From Deltaproteobacteria bacterium (GTDB taxonomy: Bacteria > Myxococcota_A > Polyangia > Polyangiales > JAFGIB01), in assembly GCA_016929805.1 (NCBI GenBank), contig JAFGIB010000204.1, forward strand, positions 1 through 37,115: a stretch of DNA of 37,115 nucleotides, given 5' to 3'. Position numbers and translations under genes: made by a program. This document shows, piece after piece, positions 15,901-24,165 of the stretch; within the stretch, counting starts at the first letter, position 1, and each line of letters begins with the position of its first letter. A model generated the notes under the pieces. That model had not been told where the DNA came from. It saw nothing but the letters and a program-made list of their open reading frames with translations, and ran no database searches.

Positions 15901-18157
15901 CGCCCAAATTAACCGAAAAAGGAGCGACGGTTATTCCTTCGAGAGTAAACGCGGCGAGCGAATGCTGGCGATAAATAAAACAGAGTTGAGCTAGCGGACT
16001 ATACGCGGGCGAATATCGGACCCCGAGCGCGGCCGAGATTCGCGAGAACGGCACTTGCCGGTGCGCGACAGCGCTCATCAAGGCGCGGTGGATTCGGGTG
16101 ACCGCCTGGGAAAACGTCGGATTGCCCTCGAGATTCACGCGACACGGGACGAGATCGACGAAACAGCCGACCAGCGACTCCCACGCTTGATGGGATCGAT
16201 CGCTGGTTGGAATTCCGATACAGAAATCCTTAAGCTGAGTCAAACGAGAAACGACGGGGCTGAAGGCCGCCAGCAGAACCGCATGAACGGTGGTCCCCTG
16301 CCGCTGCGCGACGGCCCGAAGCGCACGTACGAGATCGCCCGGAAGCGAGAAACAAAGGTTCGAACCTTTATGGCTTTGCACCGGAGGCCGCTTTTGCTCG
16401 GATGACATCTCGATCAGATGCGGAACCCCTTGAAGTTGTTTTTTCCACCAGTCCAGAGCGTTGTCAGCCGTGATCGCGTAGGCTTCCGATTTGGTATATA
16501 AGGCGTATTGGCGATATTGAAAGCGAAGCGGCGTCAGCTCCGCTGACAGGCCGAGAGCTCGCGCGCGATAGCATTGCGAAAGCTCGGGCATGATCACGCG
16601 ACCCAACGACCAATCGTCTGTGATAATATGATGGGCGCTGACAACCAGAAGGTGGTCCTCTTGATCCAGACGAATCAGGCCGTAGCGAAACAGGGGCCCG
16701 GTTGATAGATCAAAGGGTTTGCGACATTCGCGGATCGCCAGCGCGCGGGCCTCGGCTTCTCGCTCCGACGGCGCAAGTGAATCGAGCGTTAGGACAGGCA
16801 GCGGCCGCGGCGAGAAGGGCTGAACGACTTGACAGGGTTCTCCGTTGCTCTTTTCGAATACCGTTCGCAAGCTTTCGTGTCGTTCGATGAGATCGTTGAA
16901 AACGCCCTCGAGCGCCGACTCCAACAATGGTCCGGTTAGCCGAAAGACCACCTGCTCGTTATAGCTCTGGTTGGTGTTTTCGCGTTGCTCGAGAAACCAA
17001 AGCTGTTGCTGCGAAGGGGTCAGGGGATATCGCCGCTTCAGCTCGATCCCCGCGCCCGGCGGCATAGGGCCGATAGGTTCGATTTCCGCTCGCTGAGACT
17101 CGTTCGCGAACCAAGCGACGATCCCTTTGACCGTAGGCTCCTCCATAATCGTTTCGAGATCGACGCGTCGACCGAAGCGAATTTGCAACGCGTTTATTAA
17201 ACGGATCAAGTCCAGCGACGTGGCTCCGGCGGTAAACAGATTCGTGTCGCCGGATAGCCCGTCGAGAAGGACGACTTCGTCGATAACGCGGATAACCTCC
17301 GCCTCGGTAACGCGCTTCGGCGCCTCAACGGCGGTCGCTGAACGATATGCCATCAGGCACAAATCCTCGAGCTCCGCCAGGGGCCGTCCGTTCGCATCCC
17401 AAAGCGTAATATCAAAGTGGATCCGGGCCTCTCGATCGGTCGCGAGCCTCGACGTTCTCGCCTCAACCCAAACCGTCTCGCACCCGGACCTAAAGATCGT
17501 CACTTTACCGAGATAAGCGGGGCGAGTCAGATCAAGCCGGTATCGCGTTTCGGCGTCGAGCTCTACGGTCGCGATCGAAACCACCTGAAGCGCCGAGCCG
17601 AGCAACACCGGATGAATGAGATAAGAAGCGAGATCCGTTTTCAAACGATCCGCTATTTCGACTCGCGCACGCGCTCCACCGGAGAGCAGCCACAACCGAT
17701 TCACGACACGAAAGCTCGGCCCGCAAGCGAGACCCAACGCCTCAAGCCGTTGGTAGGTCGCCTCCTTTGTAAGCGACCGCTGACGCGCATCCTCGGAAAA
17801 AGGCGTCATGGGCATGGGCGCATCCCGAGCTCCGATCTCGATTTCGAAGCGGCCGCTGAGATGGCGTCTACCGTGCTCCGCCGGACGATCGAGATCTCTG
17901 CTCACGATTTGAAAGCGTTGATCGCGCGGCGCTATTTGTAGGTGAATGAGCCGACCCTTACCCCGCACGATAGGCTGATGAAAATAGATCTCCTTCAACG
18001 CCAGACCTTCCACGGTCGGCGCGTTGTCCCTCAATGCCGCGAAGACCATTTCCAAACAGGCCGAGAAGGGGAATTCAACCTCTCCGTCCACGACCCATTC
18101 GTCTAAAAACGGGAGCGCGTCGGCCGTGAAATCGAATTCGAATTCGGTGGTATCCAC
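12989..18157 (-). CDS. Hybrid PKS/NRPS: degenerate DH - ACP - C - A - PCP - TE
   Basis: A 1722-residue cytosolic megasynthase. The DH-like hotdog domain (1-275) has Trp21 in place of the catalytic His of HxxxGxxxxP and Gly187 in place of the Asp of DxxxQ, so it is probably inactive. An ACP follows (285-355, Ser314 for phosphopantetheine). The condensation domain (376-810) keeps HHIITDDWS (509-517). The adenylation domain (830-1335) keeps YTSGSTGTPKG, YGPSET and Lys1329; its ten pocket residues read DVQFIAQVVK by my alignment, eight of ten as in the gramicidin S/tyrocidine proline code. The PCP has GGNSL (Ser1386). The C-terminal type I thioesterase has GHSMG (Ser1528), Asp1555 and His1681. 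The gene starts with GTG at 18157 behind a weak AGGG. It is divergent from the FAAL-PKS gene, which ends in KS-AT, so the two together have the domain order of one line. Confidence 0.93.
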   Translation of the reverse strand: MDTTEFEFDFTADALPFLDEWVVDGEVEFPFSACLEMVFAALRDNAPTVEGLALKEIYFHQPIVRGKGRLIHLQIAPRDQRFQIVSRDLDRPAEHGRRHLSGRFEIEIGARDAPMPMTPFSEDARQRSLTKEATYQRLEALGLACGPSFRVVNRLWLLSGGARARVEIADRLKTDLASYLIHPVLLGSALQVVSIATVELDAETRYRLDLTRPAYLGKVTIFRSGCETVWVEARTSRLATDREARIHFDITLWDANGRPLAELEDLCLMAYRSATAVEAPKRVTEAEVIRVIDEVVLLDGLSGDTNLFTAGATSLDLIRLINALQIRFGRRVDLETIMEEPTVKGIVAWFANESQRAEIEPIGPMPPGAGIELKRRYPLTPSQQQLWFLEQRENTNQSYNEQVVFRLTGPLLESALEGVFNDLIERHESLRTVFEKSNGEPCQVVQPFSPRPLPVLTLDSLAPSEREAEARALAIRECRKPFDLSTGPLFRYGLIRLDQEDHLLVVSAHHIITDDWSLGRVIMPELSQCYRARALGLSAELTPLRFQYRQYALYTKSEAYAITADNALDWWKKQLQGVPHLIEMSSEQKRPPVQSHKGSNLCFSLPGDLVRALRAVAQRQGTTVHAVLLAAFSPVVSRLTQLKDFCIGIPTSDRSHQAWESLVGCFVDLVPCRVNLEGNPTFSQAVTRIHRALMSAVAHRQVPFSRISAALGVRYSPAYSPLAQLCFIYRQHSLAAFTLEGITVAPFSVNLGVSKFDLSLQLSERVDVIDGVFEYNTDILRPQTVERIADRFLRALAVFSTSPDTPLEQLCLLSDGEKRLVLNTWNRDQTRALAELPIQRLFERQVDQTPRALALTFLDDTLCYLELDGMANRVARFLQSSGIEPGDLVAIDMASPMDRISAMLSILKAGAGYVPLDRKNPVDRLAHIVSDARVKLVLSDELSANAPIVSGARVVLFEEVLKGIDRFSDQRLSAEVDSGAPAYVVYTSGSTGTPKGVLMHHKPLTNLIQWQNRNSRMGIGSRTLQLSSFGFDVWFQEIASTLSSGGHLVLLPEEHRRDPFQLLSDLNRHAIERVFLPFVALRQLAKAAEQVGVVPTRLKEVITAGEALQIDQTISRFFSAIDDCVLYNQYGPSETHVVTQHRLRGKPDAWPALPPIGRPIDNVEIYILNERMVPVGIGEIGELYLGGACVSRGYLNRPQETAARFVAVAIDHRDVGLFYRSGDQARYRDDGEIAFVGRSDDQVKIRGYRIEPGEIEATLHSLEDVKQAAVVVREYANGDRRICAYISPADGRAASELALRQALSSRLPDYMIPTSITMVDRLPLTASGKVDRRALRDREPRTLQARQSLVLPRSPLETQLVEAWRETLKSEHVSIGDDFFKLGGNSLLLMELMTAVKERSGYLLSIAELLRYPTIEGLAAYLQAGSAVKASDLGSASIQPRDGPLIELKPGDGTLGALVLVHAISGCVYNYLPLVEQLNTRAPIYGIQNHAVDHEAEHEASMEKMAESYIDAICARGIDTPIALVGHSMGGAIAYEMACQLVERERPPGVLALLDTTSVEQMPASLSDSDRLALILGEKLGIPQEHFRRLEISRQLDHAARVLFDLATFPRAAALRECGALLATARANEAAFRRYRPRPYSGDLIYIKAREAFKGSVQDREETWLKLAKGKSLLIRVAGNHFTMLSAPCVRELAAALEKQLAVDSSSADERPIAPNQDSSLA

Positions 18158-18545
18158 TATTTCTTCACCCTTTCTGCGCCACGCTAGACCACCAAGTCAA
18201 AAAATTGAACTACGCGTGAGCCGCCGAGAGCGCGAGCCGTTTCGGGTCTATGTAGCCGAACGAGGCGAAATCTCACCGCATTCGGGACGGCCAATATCGC
18301 TGATCGAAAAACGCTTGCGCTCGCACGAGCGATAGCCGGGAGCGAGGGCGCTTGGCCGCTGAATTCCGCGATTTTTTGCGGTTTTAAGGCAAAGGCGACT
18401 TCACACCTGGGTCATTTACCACTTCTTTTGGGGGAGCTTTTGTTTTTGTCCAAAACCGCTTGAATCAATAAACGGGGTCTAGGCCAAAAGAGCCGGGAGC
18501 ACAAACAATTCGAATTGTACCTCTCGAATATCTTATAAATATGTC
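18158..18545. other. NRPS-side half of divergent intergenic region
   Basis: No gene is seen. Short open frames here lack protein character. GC-rich near the NRPS start, it becomes AT-rich beyond about 18460. The promoter for the - strand NRPS gene should lie here, but I see no clear pair of boxes. Confidence 0.4.
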
Positions 18546-18552
18546 AACGTTC

Positions 18553-18566
18553 TGACAATATTGTCA
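18553..18566. promoter_or_regulatory. Candidate operator, perfect palindrome TGACAATATTGTCA
   Basis: A perfect 14-bp inverted repeat in the AT-rich part of the region between the divergent megasynthase genes, about 80 bp upstream of a likely promoter. Symmetry and position suit a dimeric regulator acting on the pair. No regulator gene is adjacent. Confidence 0.5.
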
Positions 18567-18645
18567 CAAACCGATTTTTGTTCCTGTTCTGCTAGCGCAA
18601 AAAAAAACCTACCAGTCTTCGTTCGACGTGCGATATTGCCCCGAG

Positions 18646-18675
18646 TTGATTACAAAAACCGACATACAATATATT
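18646..18675 (+). promoter_or_regulatory. Candidate sigma70-type promoter of the FAAL-PKS gene
   Basis: TTGATT (18646-18651) and TATATT (18670-18675) are separated by 18 bases, giving a short AT-rich leader before the ATG at 18710. That leader has no Shine-Dalgarno sequence. Confidence 0.45.
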
Positions 18676-18709
18676 ATCGCACCCGGTTTGTAAATAATAA
18701 AAACGCTTT

Positions 18710-21700
18710 ATGAATGACCCTTTCGGCCAAAGGATAAAGCATCTATCGCAGCTTCTGTCTTGGCAGTCGCGGAAGCGTGCTGATCAGGCCGCCTATAGAT
18801 TTATTAACTTCGAGGGCGGAGACGAAACCAGGGTTACGTACGCGGAGCTGGATCGACAAGCGCGGGCGATCGCGTGTGACTTACAGCAAAAGGGTTTAAG
18901 CGGTAAGAGGGTGCTTTTACTCTATCCACCCGGGTTGGATTACGTCACCGGACTATTCGCTTGTTTTTACGCGAACGCCGTGGCCGTTCCCGCGTATCCG
19001 CCGAGTATTTCGCGGCCGGATCGAACGATGGCGCGAATTACCGCTATTATAAAAGACGCGAGCATCGAGGCTGCTTTAACCAACCGCGCCATCGTCGATT
19101 CGATTACCGAGTTCGAACAGAGGTTTGTAAAAGGCGAATCGCCGCGCTTGCTCGCTACCGATATTCTGGACCCGAGCCTATCGAGTCACTGGTCGGGGGC
19201 TGAGGCCGATGAAAATAGCCTCGCACTGTTACAATACACCTCCGGGTCTACGGGAAGACCAAAAGGCGTCGTCCTGACCCACGGAAATATCCTTCGCAAC
19301 CAAGAGATGATCTACGAGCGCAGTTTTCGCGAGGGAGAGAATCTCGTCGTCAGTTGGCTCCCCCCCTATCACGATATGGGTCTTATCGGCGGAATTCTGC
19401 ATGCCTGCTACGCCGGGGCGACTTGTTGCTTGATGTCGCCGCAAGCCTTTTTGCGCAAGCCGATTCGCTGGCTGAAAACGATATCCGATTATCGAGCCAC
19501 CTATTCGTTGGCGCCGAACTTCGCGCTCGACTTTGTCGTTCGCCGAACCAGCGAGGCGCAGCGCGAAGGCTTGGATCTCTCCAGTTGGAAGGTCTGCTAC
19601 AACGGTTCTGAGCCTATTTCAGCAAAGGTAGTAGAGGCGTTTATCAGCACCTTTGAGCCTTACGGATTGAAGCGCGAGGTCATCTATCCCTGTTATGGTA
19701 TGGCCGAGGCGACGCTCTTTATTTCGGGAGGCGAGGTCGAGTCGGCGCCCCTGGCGCGCTCGTTTGACGCTGACGCGCTCGAACGCGGTCTGGTCTCAGC
19801 GCCGCCTCGGCGAGGATGCCGAGCTCGAGCGCTGGTCAGTTGCGGGAGACCGGCGCGGCAAACAGAGCTACGCATCGTCGATCCGGATACCTGCATGGAG
19901 TGCGCACCGGATCGCGTCGGCGAGATTTGGGTGAAAAGCCCGTCCGTTGCGCTCGGCTATTGGCGCAGGCCGGAGGAAAGCGCGGAGGCGTTTAATGCGA
20001 GGATACAACCATGTCATGAGGGGACCTTTTTACGTACGGGCGACCTGGGCGTGTTGATCGACGGCGAGCTCTATATCACCGGTCGTCTAAAGGATTTGAT
20101 CATTGTCCGCGGTCTGAATTACTATCCCCATGATATTGAACATACCGTTCAGGAGCAGCACCCTGCCTTGTGTCGAGACGCGGGAGCGGTCTTCGGCATC
20201 GATCTAAACGGCCGAGAAGCATTGGTCGTGGTTCAGGAGCTGGATAGGCGGCAAGCGTATGAAATCGACGCGCTATATTCCGAGGTTCTACGCGCGATCG
20301 GCGTTGAGCATAAATTGGCGCCCTACGAGATCGTACTGATCAAACGGGGAAGCATTCTCAAGACTTCGAGCGGTAAGATCCAACGAAAGGCGGTTCGGGA
20401 GGCCTATCTAACCGGCGCGCTCGAGGTCGTGGATCGGTGGCGCGCCCATGAGGATTCTCGCGGGCCGCGGAGCGATGAGCGCGACGTAAGCGTTCAGGGG
20501 TCAAACAAGTCGGCGGCCAATTCACCTGATAAACCGAGCGCGCCCGAAGGGCCGGCGAGGATGGTACTTGCTGTACCTGACGAGCCGGTCCGAGGACGAA
20601 AGCCGGTTTTTCGGGATGAATCGGCCGCCGTCGTAGCCAAACAGCACTACCCCCCTGAACAGTTGCAGCGCCACGATCACCCGCCGAATGAGGTACTGCC
20701 ACACGATAAAGTCGCAAGCGAGGCATACAGCAGTGAGGAGAGGGCGGAAAACAACGGGTTCGGCAAAGACTTTTCAGCGCAACAGGCCGCTTTGTATATA
20801 CGGCGAGCCTTTGCCGAGATCGCCGGGTTAGCGATCGATCGCGTTAATACCAACGAGCCGCTCGCTCGTTACGGCCTTGATTCTATTCTCGCGGTCGATC
20901 TCGCCCGCCGTTTGCAACTCTGGACCGGGCGTCATATCGACGCCGACATTTTCTACGATTTTCCCACGATCGATGAGGTTGCGCGGCACTTGGCGGGCGA
21001 TTACCTCGGGCCGCATTCGATCGACCGCGCCGACGCGCCAGCGCCCGAGAGTAGCGTTCGCGGTTGCGCTAACGAGCCGATCGCGATAGTCGGAATGTCC
21101 TGTCGCTTCCCGGACGCGAAAGATATCGACTCGTATTGGAACCTTCTCAGATACGGTTTGGACGCGGTTCGTGAGGTTCCCGCGGACCGCTGGGATGTAG
21201 AGGCGTTTTACCATCCTCACGGTCGGCAACCGGGAAAAATGAATACCCGCTGGGGAGGATTCCTGGAGCGCGTCGATGAGTTCGATGCAGATTTTTTTAA
21301 TATCCCTACTCGCGAAGCCGTGAATATGGATCCGCAGCAACGCCTGCTGTTAGAGGTCGTTTGGGAGGCCTTGGAAAGAGCCTGCATCGCGCCCGGATCT
21401 CTCGCGGGAAGCGACGGCGGGGTCTTTATCGGCATCTCGAGCAGCGACTATCCTCGCCTTTACCCTGAAGACTGTGCTCTCGTCGACGCCTATTACGCCA
21501 CGGGCAATGCCCATAGCATCGCCGCCAATCGAATCTCGTACCTTTTAGATCTTCGCGGGCCGAGCATGGCGATCGATACAGCCTGCTCCTCCTCTCTCGC
21601 CGCGCTACACACCGCGATTCGAAGCCTGAGAGCCGGAGAGTGCGGCCTGGCCGTGGTCGGCGCGGTGAATCTAATCCTTTCGCCGGAGTCGATGATCGGA

Positions 21701-23635
21701 TTTTCCCACGCGGGGAGCTTATCGCCGGATGGATGTTGCAGGACGTTCGACGCCTCAGCCAACGGCTTCGCTCTTTCCGAGGGCGCGGGCGCGCTGATCC
21801 TCAAACCGCTATCTCAAGCCGTGAAGGACGGCGACTCGATCTGCGCCTTGGTCCTGGGTAGCGCGCTGACTCACGACGGTCGCAGTAACGGCATGAGCGC
21901 GCCGCGAGGACCGGCGCAACAACGCGCAATCCGTCTCGCGCTGCAGGACGCGGGCGTTAGACCTAATCAGGTCGGCTACGTGGAAGCACACGGAAGCGGC
22001 ACCTTGATAGGCGACGCCATCGAGCTGAAGGCGCTTGGAACTCTTCTCAACCAGGAGCGTTCCGCCGATCAGCCGTGCTGGGTGGCATCGGTGAAGACCA
22101 ATTTCGGCAGTATGGAGGCCGCGTCCGGAATGGCGGCTGTGATAAAAACGGTTTTAGCGTTTCAGCACCATGAGTTGCCGCCCCACCTCCATTTACGAGA
22201 GGTCAACCCGGATATTCCTCTGGCGATGCTGGGGCTAAAAATTCCCGTGACCTCGACGCCGTGGCCGAAGGCAGACAGAGCGCGGATCGCGGGTGTCAGC
22301 TCGTTTGCTTTCGGCGGTGCAAACGCTCACGTTATCCTACGGGAAGCGCCTTCTACCCTTCGCGCCGCTCGCGAAAACCGGATAACCGTCGACCGTCCAT
22401 TTCACCTGCTCTCTCTTTCCGCGAAAGACCCGAACGCATTAAAACTGCTCGCTTACGCTGTCTCAAACCAAGTGGGCAAGCATTCTTTGGCCGATTTGTG
22501 CTTTTCCGCTAACACCGGCCGCGACCATTTTGAATACCGCTTGGCCGTCGTATCGGACGACGCCGAGCAGCTCTATGGCCGCCTACGCGATTTTATCGAA
22601 AGCGATAGGCCTCAAGAGGCCGTGCTTCGGCGAGACCGATCCAAGCAAACCAAGGGGCCGGTTTGGCTGTTCGCTGGAGAGCTAGAGTTACCGGATTGTT
22701 GCGGTCGACAGTTACTGCGCGTCGAGCCGAGACTTCGCAGCGCCTTAGGCGAAACGGACGAAATCGTTAAGCAGTACCTGGGAGAGTCGATAGTCGAGGC
22801 GTTCGGGTCGACGCAAAGCGCGATAGCGCCGATTTCTCCCGTCATCGTGGCGGTTTTCGCTTTTGCGTTCGCGGATGCGTTGGCGGATTTGTGGAGGTCC
22901 TGGGGGTTGACGCCGATAGCGGTTATGGGTCACGGCGTAGGAGAATTCGCCGCGGCGCATCAAGCCGGGGTTATCTCCAAGCGGGAGGCTATCGTGCTGG
23001 CGTGTCGATACGCTTACGCGCGTTTCGACGCGAAGGAGCCCGTCGCTCTAAAAGCGGCCGTTCGACCCATCGAACCTAAGCCCGCTCGTGTGACTTTTAT
23101 CAGCACCGAGACCGAATATTGCTATCGCGAGGGACAAGCTCCGGCCAAGGGTTGTTGGAATAACGACTTTCGGCAGACTGTATCCTATGACAGCATCTAT
23201 AGCTGGCTGAAGCGCGTGCAACCCTGTTTTGTCCAGCAGACCTGGGCCAACCCGATTGGGAATGAGCTGTCAGGTCAACTGATCGATCTGCAAATCGCCA
23301 CGGCGCTTTTACCCGAATATTCCGAGTGCGAGTCCCTATTGCTCAGCCTTGCCACCCATTACGTCAACGGTTTTTACGTCGACTGGGTCGGTTTCGACCA
23401 ACCCTTTGTTCGCACCAGGGTGGCATTACCCACCTATCCCTTTCAACGCCAACGTTATTGGCTAGCCGTATCCGAGAGGTCTCGTCCTTCCTCGATTTCA
23501 CGTCCTTCTACCGTAACCAGCTCGCACCCGTTGATTCACCGGAGCAGCAGCCGCCCGATATCCCAGTTACGACCAACGGAGCTAGCAAGAGAGACGCAAA
23601 ACGAAGAACCGAGCGCGGACAAGGCAAGCGGTTGA
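18710..23635 (+). CDS. Fatty acyl-AMP ligase - ACP - degenerate KS - degenerate, truncated AT
   Basis: A 1641-residue megasynthase. The FAAL domain (1-575) has YTSGSTGRPKG (176-186), YGMAEATLF and KTSSGKIQRK with Lys556; FAALs activate a fatty acid as acyl-AMP and load it on an ACP. The ACP (690-765) has YGLDS with Ser725. The KS (788-1210) keeps Cys959 and His1094 (HGSGT), but the second catalytic His is Ser1134 (KTNFGS for KTNIGH). The AT remnant (1316-1540) has GHG in place of GHS (Gly1409), has lost the GQG motif, and lacks about 70 residues that normally hold the Arg and second His. The post-AT linker LPTYPFQRQRYW is intact. Bases 20485-20664 (residues about 592-652, FAAL-ACP linker) are an R1 repeat read in frame. 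The start lacks a Shine-Dalgarno, but the N-terminus fits FAALs. Confidence 0.93.
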   Translation: MNDPFGQRIKHLSQLLSWQSRKRADQAAYRFINFEGGDETRVTYAELDRQARAIACDLQQKGLSGKRVLLLYPPGLDYVTGLFACFYANAVAVPAYPPSISRPDRTMARITAIIKDASIEAALTNRAIVDSITEFEQRFVKGESPRLLATDILDPSLSSHWSGAEADENSLALLQYTSGSTGRPKGVVLTHGNILRNQEMIYERSFREGENLVVSWLPPYHDMGLIGGILHACYAGATCCLMSPQAFLRKPIRWLKTISDYRATYSLAPNFALDFVVRRTSEAQREGLDLSSWKVCYNGSEPISAKVVEAFISTFEPYGLKREVIYPCYGMAEATLFISGGEVESAPLARSFDADALERGLVSAPPRRGCRARALVSCGRPARQTELRIVDPDTCMECAPDRVGEIWVKSPSVALGYWRRPEESAEAFNARIQPCHEGTFLRTGDLGVLIDGELYITGRLKDLIIVRGLNYYPHDIEHTVQEQHPALCRDAGAVFGIDLNGREALVVVQELDRRQAYEIDALYSEVLRAIGVEHKLAPYEIVLIKRGSILKTSSGKIQRKAVREAYLTGALEVVDRWRAHEDSRGPRSDERDVSVQGSNKSAANSPDKPSAPEGPARMVLAVPDEPVRGRKPVFRDESAAVVAKQHYPPEQLQRHDHPPNEVLPHDKVASEAYSSEERAENNGFGKDFSAQQAALYIRRAFAEIAGLAIDRVNTNEPLARYGLDSILAVDLARRLQLWTGRHIDADIFYDFPTIDEVARHLAGDYLGPHSIDRADAPAPESSVRGCANEPIAIVGMSCRFPDAKDIDSYWNLLRYGLDAVREVPADRWDVEAFYHPHGRQPGKMNTRWGGFLERVDEFDADFFNIPTREAVNMDPQQRLLLEVVWEALERACIAPGSLAGSDGGVFIGISSSDYPRLYPEDCALVDAYYATGNAHSIAANRISYLLDLRGPSMAIDTACSSSLAALHTAIRSLRAGECGLAVVGAVNLILSPESMIGFSHAGSLSPDGCCRTFDASANGFALSEGAGALILKPLSQAVKDGDSICALVLGSALTHDGRSNGMSAPRGPAQQRAIRLALQDAGVRPNQVGYVEAHGSGTLIGDAIELKALGTLLNQERSADQPCWVASVKTNFGSMEAASGMAAVIKTVLAFQHHELPPHLHLREVNPDIPLAMLGLKIPVTSTPWPKADRARIAGVSSFAFGGANAHVILREAPSTLRAARENRITVDRPFHLLSLSAKDPNALKLLAYAVSNQVGKHSLADLCFSANTGRDHFEYRLAVVSDDAEQLYGRLRDFIESDRPQEAVLRRDRSKQTKGPVWLFAGELELPDCCGRQLLRVEPRLRSALGETDEIVKQYLGESIVEAFGSTQSAIAPISPVIVAVFAFAFADALADLWRSWGLTPIAVMGHGVGEFAAAHQAGVISKREAIVLACRYAYARFDAKEPVALKAAVRPIEPKPARVTFISTETEYCYREGQAPAKGCWNNDFRQTVSYDSIYSWLKRVQPCFVQQTWANPIGNELSGQLIDLQIATALLPEYSECESLLLSLATHYVNGFYVDWVGFDQPFVRTRVALPTYPFQRQRYWLAVSERSRPSSISRPSTVTSSHPLIHRSSSRPISQLRPTELARETQNEEPSADKASG
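20485..20664 (-). repeat. R1 dispersed repeat, copy 3, in frame within FAAL-PKS gene
   Basis: The reverse complement matches R1 copies 1 and 2 along its length, from GTTCAGGGGGG to TTTGACCCCTGAACGCTTAC. The inverted ends GTTCAGGGG and CCCCTGAAC lie at 20492-20500 and 20652-20660. It encodes part of the Pro/Ala-rich linker between FAAL and ACP without a stop codon. Confidence 0.88.
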
Positions 23636-24165
23636 AGTATCTGATCATTTGTCTAGTTAAGCGTTTGTAAAGGGCCTTTTTCAGCGAAGGCCGGTGGCGG
23701 GCGAGGGGATATAGAACCGGAGCAGCGGAAAGCGCGCGGGGGATTGCCGCGTTTGGCGGTTTTGAGTCGGATAAGGCCTTGTTCCGGAGTCTTGATGCCT
23801 AGGTATAAGCGAAGAGATAGAAGTCGGCGGCAACTCCGCTAATTCATAACCGTAACCGCTCGGTTACAAAGCGAAGAGAAGCGGTGGTCGTACCGGCTTA
23901 TATAAGTCGTTATCTCGCGAAACAACCGCCCCGTTTCACCCGCGGCGAAATTCGACCTCGCTTCGGTTTAAGCGAAATCTAAATCCGAGTTGCGTTATCA
24001 CCAGAGAGAGGAGAAAAAAAGAGCCGACCATAAAAAAAAGTTATTTCCACAGACAATAACAATACACATCAGATAGAAACTAATGTATTAGTTCATCCGA
24101 TCTGTACGCATCCCGGTTGGCGCCCTATGCCTGGACGAGAGGCACGGTACAGAGGGAGATAAGCA
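23636..24165. other. Intergenic region, no gene seen
   Basis: 530 bases between the FAAL-PKS gene and the Cys-rich lipoprotein. GGCCTT/AAGGCC (23673-23678 and 23687-23692) can form a hairpin just after the megasynthase stop but has no T-run, so it is a weak terminator candidate. The 3' part (23990-24095) is AT-rich, includes GTTATT/AATAAC inverted arms, and probably holds the lipoprotein promoter. Confidence 0.5.
24078..24093. promoter_or_regulatory. Inverted repeat AACTAATGTATTAGTT
   Basis: Perfect 7-base arms around a 2-base centre, 72 bp upstream of the lipoprotein start. An operator is plausible on symmetry and position only. Confidence 0.35.

Noticed and set aside
20358-20726. Minus-strand frames over the FAAL-ACP linker
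   Set aside because: They lie on the R1 repeat inside a well-supported megasynthase gene; similarity to a 6.7-kb frame is repeat homology, not a gene family.
12989-23635. Complete biosynthetic cluster with tailoring, export and regulator genes
   Set aside because: No transporter, regulator, P450 or PPTase gene is adjacent; the hydrolase and lipoprotein neighbours have no clear link.
23326-23670. + strand frame overlapping the FAAL-PKS 3' end
   Set aside because: It is a shifted reading of the post-AT linker and C-terminal tail with no motif of its own.
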